From Thermodesulfobacteriaceae bacterium (GTDB lineage Bacteria; Desulfobacterota; Thermodesulfobacteria; Thermodesulfobacteriales; Thermodesulfatatoraceae), in NCBI GenBank assembly GCA_015494065.1, contig WGCA01000059.1:1-50565 (forward strand): 50,565 nucleotides of DNA, in the 5' to 3' direction. A program made the translations under genes and the position numbers. The notes under the pieces are model-generated. The model was not told where the DNA came from and ran no database searches. It saw only the letters and a program-made list of their open reading frames with translations. Of this stretch, positions 23,541-32,206 are shown one piece after another (positions within the stretch are counted from its first letter, which is position 1; each line of letters opens with the position of its first letter).

Positions 23541-25075
23541 GAGAAGACAAAAGCATTAAACGCTTTCAGCTTTTGAGGTCCTCCCTAATAATCTTGGGGA
23601 CCTTCTTTTTTGTTTTTGCCTATTTTGAGGATAATATTTTTGATTTCCGTTCTTTTCTGGTACTTTTGGGCTTCTGGCTGGTAAGTGTCTTTTTTTACGT
23701 ATTATTTAAACGAGCGGGTTTTAAGAAAGAATTTGTCCTGCTTGAACTCTTCGCCGACCTGGTCTTGCTAAGCCTTTTGGTTTATTTCACGGGAGGAAGA
23801 GACAGTCCCTTCATCTTTCTTTACCCTTTGCTCATTTTTACGGCGAGCTTCCATTTTGGCCGTCGGGGAGCAGACGTTTTCACCCTGGCTGCCCTCCTGT
23901 TATATAGTTTTATCTTCTGGAAACCGCCGCGGCCCGAGGTCTTCTCTTCGGAGACCATCCTCCAATTTTTTGTCCCTTTGGGGGCGATGGGGTTGCTAGG
24001 CGTCCTGGCCCTTAAATGGGCGGAAGAGGTCCGGCAGACCAGAGAGAAATACCGCCAGGCAAGCGAGGCCCTCTTCCGGGCTGAGGAGCTACACCGCCAC
24101 ATCCTCCATTCCCTGGCTTCCGGGTTGATTATAACGGATCTCAATTACGTCATAGTTTCTGCTAATCAGGCGGCGGAAGAAATCCTGGCCCAAAAAGACC
24201 TCCAAGGCAAGAGACTTGATCAGGTTATTCCTGGTCTAGAGTTGGCCGTCCATTCTCAGAGGGCAGAGCTGGTTATAAAGAAAAGTCCTGCCCGGTATCT
24301 GGGTTACAGTCTCTTCCCCTTGAGGGACGAAAAGGAAACCATTTTCGGTTACGGCTTTATCTTTCAGGATATTACCGAGATAAAGGAACAGGAGAGGCGG
24401 CTCAGACAGGCCGAACACCTGGCTGCCCTGGGGACCATGGCTTCGGGCCTGGTTCACGAGATTAAAAACCCCCTTGCTTCTATTTGCGGGGCGGTGGAGT
24501 TTTTGAAAGAAGGGATCCTTGTCCAACCGGAAGGGCAGCGGCTCCTTGAGATTATCGCCCGCGAGACGGCCCGGCTGGACAAATTGGTCAATGATTTTCT
24601 CCTCTTTGCCCGCCCCGGGGAGGGGACCCCTGGCTGGGTTCCCTTAAAAAAGCTCCTTCGGGAAACCTATGAGGAATTAAAGCTGGTTAGAGCTGACTTT
24701 TTTCTCAAAGAATCCTTGCCGGAGAAACTTCACCTTTTCCTGGAACAAGGGCGTCTAAAACAAGTCCTCTTAAACCTTTTTTTAAATGCCCTCGAAGCCA
24801 CTAAGGAACAGGTAATAATAGAAGTGTGGTTTGAGCCGAACCATGACCAGGGCCGGCTCTTTTTCCGGGACAACGCCGGGGGTATCCCACCCGAAATAGT
24901 TGACCGCATCTTTGAACCATTTTTTACCACCAAGCCCCAGGGGACCGGGCTGGGCCTGGCGGTCGTTTACAGCCTGGTAAAAAACTGGGGTGGAACCATT
25001 ACGGTAGAGCCAGGCCCCCAAGGGACCACCTTTGTCCTCTCCCTGCCTAAAGAGAGATTTTCCCTGAAAGACTAA
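23537..25075 (+). CDS. Membrane sensor histidine kinase (PilS-like)
   Basis: A 512-residue kinase. The first ~165 residues contain about six hydrophobic helices with short loops, including LVLLSLLVYFTGG...FIFLYPLLIF, a layout seen in PilS sensors. A PAS domain follows (LASGLIITDLNYVIVSANQAAEE). The H-box is MASGLVHEIKNPLAS (His near 308), with N-box LLNLFLNALEATKE, G1 FRDNAGGIPPE, F-box FEPFFTTK and G2 GTGLGLAVVYSLV. Overlap with the response-regulator gene makes them a cognate pair. The signal is unknown. Confidence 0.9.
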   Translation: MREDKSIKRFQLLRSSLIILGTFFFVFAYFEDNIFDFRSFLVLLGFWLVSVFFYVLFKRAGFKKEFVLLELFADLVLLSLLVYFTGGRDSPFIFLYPLLIFTASFHFGRRGADVFTLAALLLYSFIFWKPPRPEVFSSETILQFFVPLGAMGLLGVLALKWAEEVRQTREKYRQASEALFRAEELHRHILHSLASGLIITDLNYVIVSANQAAEEILAQKDLQGKRLDQVIPGLELAVHSQRAELVIKKSPARYLGYSLFPLRDEKETIFGYGFIFQDITEIKEQERRLRQAEHLAALGTMASGLVHEIKNPLASICGAVEFLKEGILVQPEGQRLLEIIARETARLDKLVNDFLLFARPGEGTPGWVPLKKLLRETYEELKLVRADFFLKESLPEKLHLFLEQGRLKQVLLNLFLNALEATKEQVIIEVWFEPNHDQGRLFFRDNAGGIPPEIVDRIFEPFFTTKPQGTGLGLAVVYSLVKNWGGTITVEPGPQGTTFVLSLPKERFSLKD

Positions 25076-25168
25076 ATTTTTTCTCCTTCACTCCAACCGG
25101 TCTTTTTATCGCTAACCATCCCCACTTTACCCCACCCATCTTCTTAAGAGTGGACCCAATATTTTGTG

Positions 25169-25183
25169 GTTAATCGGATTAAC
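25169..25183. promoter_or_regulatory. Operator-like palindrome upstream of mraZ
   Basis: GTTAAT-CGG-ATTAAC lies about 100 bases before mraZ, just upstream of a TATATT (25190-25195) that could be a -10 box. TGTGGTTAA overlapping its left arm is one base off a DnaA box. Function is inferred only from symmetry and position. Confidence 0.3.
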
Positions 25184-25213
25184 TTTTCCTATATTTAGCG
25201 TTTAAAGTTTTAC

Positions 25214-25243
25214 TTGACACGGACGATAAGGTCTTACTAGCTT
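25214..25243 (+). promoter_or_regulatory. Candidate dcw operon promoter
   Basis: A perfect -35 TTGACA (25214-25219) is followed by weak -10 candidates: TAGCTT (25238-25243, 18-base spacer) or TACTAG (15-base spacer). It lies immediately upstream of the MraZ boxes, which fits repression by MraZ. Confidence 0.45.
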
Positions 25244-25280
25244 GAGGTGGTATAAAGTGGTAGAAAGTGGCCGGAGGTGG
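25244..25280 (+). promoter_or_regulatory. MraZ operator: four 10-bp-phased boxes
   Basis: GAGGTGG (25244), AAAGTGG (25254), AAAGTGG (25264) and GAGGTGG (25274) repeat at exact 10-base intervals with three-base spacers. This matches the known AAAGTG(G/T)-N3 direct-repeat site bound by MraZ octamers in other bacteria. The last box overlaps the GGAGG ribosome-binding site (25273-25277) of mraZ, so bound protein could block both transcription and initiation. Confidence 0.8.
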
Positions 25281-25283
25281 TGA

Positions 25284-25748
25284 TTGAGATTTCGGGGGCG
25301 CTCAACCCATACCCTGGACAGCAAGGGGCGTCTTAGTATTCCGGCCCGGTTTAAGGAGGTTTTGAAGCAGCGCTACGGTAACGCCACCCTTATTATGACC
25401 AACACCCCGGAGTGTTTGCAGGTGTATCCGTGGCCGGAATGGCAGGCCCTGGAAGAACAGCTTTTGGGTTCCCCCGTAGCCCCTCCGGAACTGACCCTTT
25501 ATAAGCGTTATTTTTTGGGTTCCGCTGAAGAGTGTCAGCCTGACCGACAGGGGCGGATCCTGATCCCGGCCCACCTCAGGCAGGAAGCAGGCATTGATAG
25601 AGAGGTGGTCTTGCTTGGCATGCTTAACCATTTCGAAATTTGGAGCCCCAAACGGTTGGAAGATGAGTTTAAACGCGCCCGAGAAAATTTTGAACAACTC
25701 AGCACCACGGTCGCCGGACTACTCTCAAAAGGGCAACCCTTATCATGA
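25284..25748 (+). CDS. mraZ: Transcriptional regulator MraZ
   Basis: A 154-residue MraZ with the two AbrB-like half-domains, each carrying the DxxxR loop: DSKGRLSIPARF and DRQGRILIPAHLR. The start is TTG, six bases after GGAGG. The encoded N-terminus MRFRGRSTHTLDSKGR is normal for the family. MraZ binds the repeats just upstream and represses the dcw operon. Its 3' end overlaps rsmH. First gene of a ~15-kb, 14-gene operon. Confidence 0.95.
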   Translation: MRFRGRSTHTLDSKGRLSIPARFKEVLKQRYGNATLIMTNTPECLQVYPWPEWQALEEQLLGSPVAPPELTLYKRYFLGSAEECQPDRQGRILIPAHLRQEAGIDREVVLLGMLNHFEIWSPKRLEDEFKRARENFEQLSTTVAGLLSKGQPLS

Positions 25749-26625
25749 AAGCGTCCTTTTAGAAGAGGCCCTTAAGTGGCTAGCCGTCCGGCCAGGGGGA
25801 GTTTACGTGGACGGGACGGTAGGGCTGGCCGGGCACGCGCAAGCCATCCTGGAGGCTTCTGCCCCGGATGGTTTTCTGGTGGGTTTTGAGTGGAACGAAT
25901 CCTCCTATGAACTGGCGCTTAAAAGACTGCGTCCTTTTGGGGACCGGTTTGTTTTGGTGCGGGAAAATTTTGCCAAGATAAAAGAAGTCCTTGAAGGACT
26001 GGGCAAGGTCCCGGTGGACGGCATCTTGCTGGACCTTGGTCTTTCTTCTTTTCTCCTGGAAGGCAGCGGCCGGGGTTTTAGCTTCCTGCGGGATGAACCC
26101 CTTGATATGCGCATGGACCAAAGGCTTCCCCGTACCGCCAAAGACCTGGTCAACCAGTTGAGCCGGCTTCAACTGGAAGAGCTCATCCGGGCTTACGGGG
26201 AAGAACGGTTTGCCGGTCGAATCGCCCGGGCCATTTGTGAGGCCCGGCGAAAAGCCCCTATTAAAACCACGAGGGAGCTTGCGGAAATCATTTGGCAGAC
26301 GGTACCAGCCAGCTACAGAAGGGGAAGGTTACATCCGGCCACCAGGACTTTTCAGGCCTTACGGCTGGCGGTTAACCGGGAGCTTGAAAATCTTAAACGG
26401 TTCTTGGAGCAGGCCCCAGAAGTTTTAAAGCCCGGGGGGAGGCTCGTGATTATCTCTTTTCATTCCTTGGAAGACCGGCTAGTCAAACAGGCTTTTCGCG
26501 AGGACCGAAGGCTTGAGCCTCTCACCAAGAAACCAATTTTACCTTCGCCAGAAGAGGTCAGCCGTAACCCCAGGGCGCGGAGTGCCAAACTGAGAGCAGC
26601 CCAAAAAACCGTCGAGGAGGTTTAA
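25690..26625 (+). CDS. rsmH: 16S rRNA (cytosine1402-N4)-methyltransferase
   Basis: RsmH (MraW), 311 residues from the chosen TTG. Motifs: NPYHESVLLEEALKWL, the SAM site YVDGTVGLAGHAQAIL, ILLDLGLSSF, PLDMRMDQ, and RTFQALRLAVNREL with IISFHSLEDRLVK. The start is uncertain. The frame is open far into mraZ and has no ATG near the family's usual N-terminus. TTG 25690 gives a normal length and a 59-base overlap; ATG 25663 would overlap mraZ by 86 bases. Confidence 0.9.
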   Translation: MNNSAPRSPDYSQKGNPYHESVLLEEALKWLAVRPGGVYVDGTVGLAGHAQAILEASAPDGFLVGFEWNESSYELALKRLRPFGDRFVLVRENFAKIKEVLEGLGKVPVDGILLDLGLSSFLLEGSGRGFSFLRDEPLDMRMDQRLPRTAKDLVNQLSRLQLEELIRAYGEERFAGRIARAICEARRKAPIKTTRELAEIIWQTVPASYRRGRLHPATRTFQALRLAVNRELENLKRFLEQAPEVLKPGGRLVIISFHSLEDRLVKQAFREDRRLEPLTKKPILPSPEEVSRNPRARSAKLRAAQKTVEEV

Positions 26626-26627
26626 CC

Positions 26628-26957
26628 ATGGGGGCGCCACAGGCAGCCTATACCTTTACCCCCCAGGAAAGGATAAAGCGCACCAGAGCGCGCAGTTTTT
26701 CCCTTTTCCAGTATCTTTCTCTGATTCTTTTCGGGGTGTTATTGCTGTTGGTAGCGGTGGGAGGGATCATCATTTACCAGCAATACCGTTTTTACCTGAA
26801 ATTAGAGCATGAGATCGCCACCTTGAGCCAACAAAAGGCCCTATTGGACCAGCGTTACCAAAAATTGACCACCCGGGAGGTGGTTATCAAAAAGGCCAAA
26901 CTTCTGGGGCTCCATCCGCCCCGTAAGGATCAAATCGTGGAGCTGGAGCTTAAGTAA
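26628..26957 (+). CDS. ftsL: FtsL-like cell division protein
   Basis: A 109-residue bitopic protein: a short basic cytoplasmic part, one membrane helix (LILFGVLLLLVAVGGIII, about residues 32-50) and a periplasmic coiled coil (LEHEIATLSQQKALLDQRY). It ends with VIKKAKLLGLHPPRKDQIVEL, the usual FtsL/FtsB-type ending. The position between rsmH and the ftsI-like gene supports FtsL. GGAGG precedes the ATG. FtsL normally binds FtsB/FtsQ and activates the FtsW-FtsI pair, which is of interest here because that pair seems missing. Confidence 0.85.
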   Translation: MGAPQAAYTFTPQERIKRTRARSFSLFQYLSLILFGVLLLLVAVGGIIIYQQYRFYLKLEHEIATLSQQKALLDQRYQKLTTREVVIKKAKLLGLHPPRKDQIVELELK

Positions 26958-26959
26958 AG

Positions 26960-28327
26960 ATGAAGCGGGCCCTTTTTTTCATCTTGGTCTTTTTCTGCGG
27001 AGCCGCCTTTTTAGGGGTGGGTTCAGGTGGCTCCCGTCCCTTATCCCAAAGACAGGAGCTTGGGGCCTCTACCCTTAAAGGGCGGGTGTACGACGCCGAA
27101 AGACGACTTTTGGCCTATTCTGAGGAGAAGAGGGGTTTTATCCTGCTTCCCCAGGTCTTCAACCCTTCTCAGGAAAACCTTTCCCGGCTGGCCGCATTTA
27201 CCGGGAAGAGCAGAGAAGAGCTGACCTTACTCCTTGCCACCGCAGAGGCCCCTATCTTTTTAGGGGCGCCAGCCAAAGAGCCACCTCAGCTTAAGGGCCT
27301 GTTTTGGCAGTCCTATACCGAGAGGCAATACCCTTATGGGCCGCTTTTTGCCGCCTTTTTGGGTACTACGGAAAAGGAAGGGCCCCTTGAGGCCTATTAC
27401 CAAAAGATATTGGCCCGGGATGGCAGTTTTCTGCGCACCGCGGTGAAGGTAGAGTTTCAAAAAGCGTTATCCAGGGACCTCCTGCGGGCCCTCAAGCGGT
27501 TGCACGCCCGGGCAGGGTGCGCGGTGGTCTTGGATTTATCATCGGGCCGGATTAAGGCCTTGGTTAGCACGGGGGTCGAAGACCTGCTGCTGGCCCCTGA
27601 GCTCAGGCTTTCCTGGGTGGGATCTCCCTTCGAAGAGGCCTATTACGACAGCATGTATGAGGGGTTGACCTCCTTTTTGAGGGCCCTAGGGTTTGGGGAA
27701 CCCACCGGTATTGATCTGCCCGGGGAAAGTCCCGGGATCATGCCCCCTGAGGTTTCCTCCCTGGACGAGGTACGCCCCTCTCTCCTGCAAACGGTAAGGG
27801 CCTTAGCAGCCCTGCGTACGGGAAAAATTGTTTCCCCCAAACTTGGGGTGGAAGCGGGCCTTTCCCGGAAGGAAAAATATTTGATTAACGTGGAGACGGA
27901 AGAACTCGAAGACCTGGTTCCGCGGGAAAAAGGTGGGGTTTGGTGGTACGGGGGCAGCAGAAAGGCCGGGGTTTTCCTGATGATCGGGCTTTGGCCGCGG
28001 AAAGACCCCACCTTGGCCTTCGGGCTCTACGCCAAAGGGGTGAGGGCCTGGGGCCTTCCCTGTTATTACACCCGCTTCATCCCCCAGGCGGTGAAAGTGA
28101 TGGCGGCGGATTTAAAATCGCCCTCAGGGCGACCAAAAAGGGCAGCCCGCTCTCACAGGGCCCGGATGCCGAACCTACACGGTCTAACCCTTAAAGCGGC
28201 CCTGGAAAAGTTGGTCCCCCTAGGGCTTGAGGTCCATTTTTCCGGCTTTGGGGTTACGGTAAAACAGTGGCCCGCGCCCGGGACCCCGCTTAAAGGGATA
28301 AAAGATTGCCGTTTGGTTCTCAGGTGA
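26960..28327 (+). CDS. FtsI-position penicillin-binding protein homologue lacking all catalytic motifs (PASTA tail)
   Basis: 455 residues, over 100 shorter than a usual FtsI. It has a membrane/signal helix (ALFFILVFFCGAAFLGV), a PBP dimerisation-type N-terminal region (TLKGRVYDAERRLLAYS), a start of the transpeptidase fold (AVVLDLSSGRIKALVS), then jumps within ~50 residues to GFGEPTGIDLPGESPG. In FtsI the SxxK and SxN motifs lie in the missing stretch. The KTG(T/S) site is replaced by REKGGVWWYGGSRKAG. A C-terminal PASTA domain follows (MPNLHGLTLKAALEKL...). Reading frame and operon overlaps are intact, so it looks like a maintained pseudoenzyme with a structural role in division, not a decaying gene. 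Confidence 0.85.
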   Translation: MKRALFFILVFFCGAAFLGVGSGGSRPLSQRQELGASTLKGRVYDAERRLLAYSEEKRGFILLPQVFNPSQENLSRLAAFTGKSREELTLLLATAEAPIFLGAPAKEPPQLKGLFWQSYTERQYPYGPLFAAFLGTTEKEGPLEAYYQKILARDGSFLRTAVKVEFQKALSRDLLRALKRLHARAGCAVVLDLSSGRIKALVSTGVEDLLLAPELRLSWVGSPFEEAYYDSMYEGLTSFLRALGFGEPTGIDLPGESPGIMPPEVSSLDEVRPSLLQTVRALAALRTGKIVSPKLGVEAGLSRKEKYLINVETEELEDLVPREKGGVWWYGGSRKAGVFLMIGLWPRKDPTLAFGLYAKGVRAWGLPCYYTRFIPQAVKVMAADLKSPSGRPKRAARSHRARMPNLHGLTLKAALEKLVPLGLEVHFSGFGVTVKQWPAPGTPLKGIKDCRLVLR

Positions 28328-29763
28328 TGAAACTAAAAGACCTAGTTTTTGACTTAAAGCCCAAAAAGATCTGGGGGGGTGAGACGGAAATCACCTACCT
28401 CACCGAAGATTCCCGGGAGGTAAAACCGGGGGCGGCTTTTGTGGCGGTAAAGGGGGCGCGGTTTGACGGGCACCAGTTTATCCCCGAAGCCGTAAGAAGG
28501 GGTGCCAGCGCCGTGATCATGGAGGAAGAAGTGCCGCTGCCCGAAGGGGTGGCCGGGGCCCTCTTGGAGGACACTAAGCAAACACTTCCCTTGCTGGCGG
28601 GTCGCTTTTTCGGCTGGCCGGAAAAAGGACTTTCTTTAATCGGGATCACCGGCACTAACGGAAAGACTTCCGTGGCCTTCTTTACCAGACATCTCCTTAA
28701 CAGGCTCGCCGGTGCAACCGGGCTTATCGGCACCATCCATTACGACCTCATAGGTGAGCGCCTTTCCGCCTCTCACACCACCCCAGGGCCGGTCAAGTTG
28801 CGTGCCCTTTTGGCGGAAATGAAGGCCCAAGGGGCGGAATACGCGGTCATGGAAGTCTCTTCCCATTCCCTGGACCAGGGGCGGGTAGCTGGCCTTTCCT
28901 TTAAAGTGGCGGTGTTTACCAATCTTTCCCGGGATCACCTGGATTACCACGGCGATATGGAGCGTTATTTCGCCGCCAAAAAGAGACTTTTTACCGAACA
29001 CCTTTCCGCCCAGGGCAAGGCGGTAATCAACGTTGCCGATCCGTGGGGAGAAAAACTGGCCGCTTCACTCACTAAGCCCGTGATTAAGGTAGGGGAGGAA
29101 ATAAGGGGGATGGTCCTTAAGAGGGCTTGGGACGGCTACGTTTTTCTCCTCCGGGCCGGAACCCAGGAGTATCCCTTGGCGACGACCCTTTACGGAGATT
29201 TTCAGCTGGAAAATCTCCTCCTTGCTTGCTCGGTTGGCCTTGCCCTGGGTTTCCCTTTTTCGGAGGTGGTACGAGCGCTTGAAGGGGTGCAGGCCCCTCC
29301 GGGGCGGCTTGAACTGGTGGCGGAAAAGGAAGGGGCCCTGGTCTTTGTGGATTACGCTCACACCCCTTCGGCCTTGGAGACCGCCCTTAAAAGTTTAAGG
29401 CCTCTGGCCCGCAGGCTGCTAGTGGTCTTTGGCTGCGGAGGGGAAAGGGACCAGGGTAAACGTCCGCTTATGGGGCAGGTGGCCGAAAAGTTGGCCGATC
29501 AAGTAATTTTGACCAACGACAACCCCCGCCGGGAGGACCCCCAGAAGATCATTCGGGATATCCGGGCTGGTATGCACCAAACTCCCCTCGTAATTGAGGA
29601 CCGCAAGGAGGCCATCGGCCGGGCCCTTTCTCTTCTTAAGGAGGGTGATATACTCCTAGTCGCCGGCAAGGGCCACGAAACTTATCAGGAGATAGCGGGC
29701 CGACGTTATCCTTTTTCGGACCAGCAGGTGATCAGGAGTTTTATGGCCAGGGAGGCGGCATGA
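28327..29763 (+). CDS. murE: UDP-MurNAc-tripeptide synthetase (meso-DAP type)
   Basis: A 478-residue Mur ligase adding the third residue of the stem peptide. The ATP loop is GITGTNGKTSVAFFTR, SSHSLDQGRV follows, and the amino-acid-binding signature LTNDNPRREDP contains DNPR, which marks meso-diaminopimelate addition. The start overlaps the upstream stop (TGATG). The longer frame from 28306 has no support. It overlaps murF by four bases. It acts in the cytoplasm. Confidence 0.95.
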   Translation: MKLKDLVFDLKPKKIWGGETEITYLTEDSREVKPGAAFVAVKGARFDGHQFIPEAVRRGASAVIMEEEVPLPEGVAGALLEDTKQTLPLLAGRFFGWPEKGLSLIGITGTNGKTSVAFFTRHLLNRLAGATGLIGTIHYDLIGERLSASHTTPGPVKLRALLAEMKAQGAEYAVMEVSSHSLDQGRVAGLSFKVAVFTNLSRDHLDYHGDMERYFAAKKRLFTEHLSAQGKAVINVADPWGEKLAASLTKPVIKVGEEIRGMVLKRAWDGYVFLLRAGTQEYPLATTLYGDFQLENLLLACSVGLALGFPFSEVVRALEGVQAPPGRLELVAEKEGALVFVDYAHTPSALETALKSLRPLARRLLVVFGCGGERDQGKRPLMGQVAEKLADQVILTNDNPRREDPQKIIRDIRAGMHQTPLVIEDRKEAIGRALSLLKEGDILLVAGKGHETYQEIAGRRYPFSDQQVIRSFMAREAA

Positions 29764-31124
29764 TTACTACCGAGGACGTAGTACGGGCTACCGGCGGGGT
29801 GCTCTTAAACGGTGATATGCGCATTGCTTTCCGCCGGGTAAGCCAGGATTCCCGGCAAATAAGGCCGGGGGACCTCTTTGTGGCCTTAAAAGGACCCCGG
29901 TTTGACGGGCACGATTTCGTGCTGGCGGCCATCGAGGCCGGGGCCAAAGGGGCCCTGGTGGAATATTGGCCGGAGAATATAAATATTTTTGAATTGCACC
30001 GGGCCATCTCCATCGTGCGGGTGCCGGATACCCTAAAGGCCCTGGGGGATCTTGCGGCTTACCACCGTCGGCGCCTCAAAGGCCGGGTGGTGGGGATTAC
30101 GGGCTCCTGTGGCAAGAGTACCACTAAAGAATTTTTGACCACTTTACTCGGAGAGCATAAGGCCTACGGTAACCCGGGTAACTGGAATAACCTGATCGGG
30201 GCTCCGCTAAGCCTCCTGAACGCCCCGGATGACGCCTCCATCCTGGTCCTGGAGCTTGCGACCAACCGTCCGGGAGAGATTCCCCGTCTGGCCGAGATAG
30301 TCAGACCGGAAATAGCGATTTTGTTAGGGGTAAGGCCGGCGCATCTGGCGGGGTTTTCCTCTTTTGAGGCCCTTTTGGGGGAAAAGCTAAGCCTCCTTGC
30401 CAAGACGCCAGGACCCTGGGTTTATCCCTTTGGTCAGGAAGAAATTCGGGCCTGGGTGGAGCAGGAGGCTGGCGGCCGGCCCACCTGCTCTTTCGGGCTG
30501 GAAGAAGGGGCTGACTTTGCCGCCCGCAAGATAGGAATAACTCTGGAGGGGACCCGGTTTGAACTGGTAGCCGGAAAAGAGGTCTTTTCCCTTAGGTTGC
30601 CGCTACTTGGTAAGCATTTTGTGCTGGATTTCCTGGCGGCGCTGGCCGCGGCGTCTTTTCTGGTAGAAGATTGGCGTACCCTCCTGGCCAACGTGGACCA
30701 GCTTAAGACCCTGCCGCGCCGGCTGGAGCTCAAAAAAGGCCCGGGTTTTGTCATCCTTGATGACACTTACAACGCCAACCCCGCCTCCCTTACGGCGGGA
30801 AAAGAGGTGGTGGAAGCCTTAAGGCCTAGTTTCCAGCGGGCGCTGGCGGTCTTGGGTGATATGAAAGAATTGGGGCCGGAGAGCAGGCGTCTGCACCAGC
30901 TGGCCGGGGCGGAGGCCGCCGAAGTGTTTGACGAGATCTGGGCAGTGGGGGAGGAAGCCCAGGTGTTGGCCGAGGCCGCCGGAAGTAAGGGTCGTTTTTT
31001 TATCTCCAAAGAGGCCCTGCTTGAACAGCTAAGGCAGGAATTGAGACTGGGTGATCTCCTCTACGTCAAAGGTTCAAGGGCGATGGCCCTTGAGGAGCTG
31101 GTAGACGCGCTTCTGGGGGGCTGA
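29760..31124 (+). CDS. murF: UDP-MurNAc-tripeptide:D-Ala-D-Ala ligase
   Basis: A 454-residue Mur ligase that adds D-Ala-D-Ala to the UDP-MurNAc-tripeptide. Motifs: [24 protein letters not shown] loop [25 protein letters not shown] and [12 protein letters not shown]. It overlaps murE (ATGA) and mraY (one base). Its substrate dipeptide would come from Ddl; a likely ddl start is seen at the right end of the window instead of in this cluster. Confidence 0.95.
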   Translation: MITTEDVVRATGGVLLNGDMRIAFRRVSQDSRQIRPGDLFVALKGPRFDGHDFVLAAIEAGAKGALVEYWPENINIFELHRAISIVRVPDTLKALGDLAAYHRRRLKGRVVGITGSCGKSTTKEFLTTLLGEHKAYGNPGNWNNLIGAPLSLLNAPDDASILVLELATNRPGEIPRLAEIVRPEIAILLGVRPAHLAGFSSFEALLGEKLSLLAKTPGPWVYPFGQEEIRAWVEQEAGGRPTCSFGLEEGADFAARKIGITLEGTRFELVAGKEVFSLRLPLLGKHFVLDFLAALAAASFLVEDWRTLLANVDQLKTLPRRLELKKGPGFVILDDTYNANPASLTAGKEVVEALRPSFQRALAVLGDMKELGPESRRLHQLAGAEAAEVFDEIWAVGEEAQVLAEAAGSKGRFFISKEALLEQLRQELRLGDLLYVKGSRAMALEELVDALLGG

Positions 31125-32200
31125 TGCTTTACCATTTGCTCTATCCCCTGCACGAATGGCACGTATTTTTTAACGTATTTCGTTATATTACCTTCCGTAC
31201 TATCTACGCTGTGATCACCGCCGGGCTCTTGGTCTATTTCTTGATGCCCCCCTTTATCAACTACATGAAAAAGCGCCAGTTCGGGCAGGTCATTCGGGAG
31301 ATAGGTCCGGACCACCAGCACAAGGCTGGGACCCCTACCATGGGGGGGCTGGTGATCATCGGGGCGGTGGTGGTCACGGTGCTCCTTTGGGGAAACCTCA
31401 AAAATCTTTACCTGTGGTTGTGTCTGGGCGTCTTGGTGGTCTTTGGTTTCATCGGATTCCTCGATGACTGGCGCAAGGTAACCAGGAAAAAGAACCTCGG
31501 CCTTACGGGCAAACAAAAGCTTCTCCTTCAGGGACTTGTCGCTGCTTTGTTTCTGTATCTGGCCCTCAAGTACGGCACCTTTGACACCCGTTTGGCGGTC
31601 CCCTTTTTCAAGAATTTTCGCCCTGATTTGGGCCTCCTTTATTTCCCCTTTACGGTTCTTGTAATCGTAGGCTCCTCAAACGCTGTTAACCTGACCGATG
31701 GCCTGGACGGACTCGCTATCGGTCCCTTCGTGGTGGTGGCTTTGGTTTACATGCTCTTTGTTTATCTGGCCGGGCACGCCAAACTGGCGGCCTACCTGCA
31801 TCTGCCCTACGTGCCGGGGGCCGGGGAGCTCAGTGTCTTTTGCGGCGCTTTGGTGGGAGCAGGCCTAGGTTTCCTCTGGTATAATGCTTATCCGGCGGAG
31901 ATTTTTATGGGAGACGTGGGTTCCCTCTCTTTGGGGGCCTCCCTGGGGGCGCTGGCGGTTATTTCAAAACAAGAACTTCTTCTGGTCCTGGCGGGAGGTG
32001 TGTTTGTAGCCGAGGCCGTCTCGGTAATGCTTCAGGTGGCCTTCTTTAAACTTACCGGAGGGCGGAGGATCTTTCTCATGGCCCCCCTTCACCATCATTT
32101 TGAAAAGAAGGGCTGGCCGGAGCCCAAAATAATCGTACGTTTTTGGATTATTGCCTCTTTTTTGGGTTTGATAGCCGTTAGCACATTAAAACTCAGGTAG
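31124..32200 (+). CDS. mraY: Phospho-N-acetylmuramoyl-pentapeptide transferase
   Basis: A 358-residue integral membrane enzyme making lipid I from UDP-MurNAc-pentapeptide and undecaprenyl phosphate. About ten hydrophobic helices are visible. Signature stretches are [40 protein letters not shown] with the catalytic aspartates, and [14 protein letters not shown]. It sits in the usual murF-mraY-murD order. Confidence 0.96.
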   Translation: MLYHLLYPLHEWHVFFNVFRYITFRTIYAVITAGLLVYFLMPPFINYMKKRQFGQVIREIGPDHQHKAGTPTMGGLVIIGAVVVTVLLWGNLKNLYLWLCLGVLVVFGFIGFLDDWRKVTRKKNLGLTGKQKLLLQGLVAALFLYLALKYGTFDTRLAVPFFKNFRPDLGLLYFPFTVLVIVGSSNAVNLTDGLDGLAIGPFVVVALVYMLFVYLAGHAKLAAYLHLPYVPGAGELSVFCGALVGAGLGFLWYNAYPAEIFMGDVGSLSLGASLGALAVISKQELLLVLAGGVFVAEAVSVMLQVAFFKLTGGRRIFLMAPLHHHFEKKGWPEPKIIVRFWIIASFLGLIAVSTLKLR

Positions 32201-32206
32201 GGTGCC

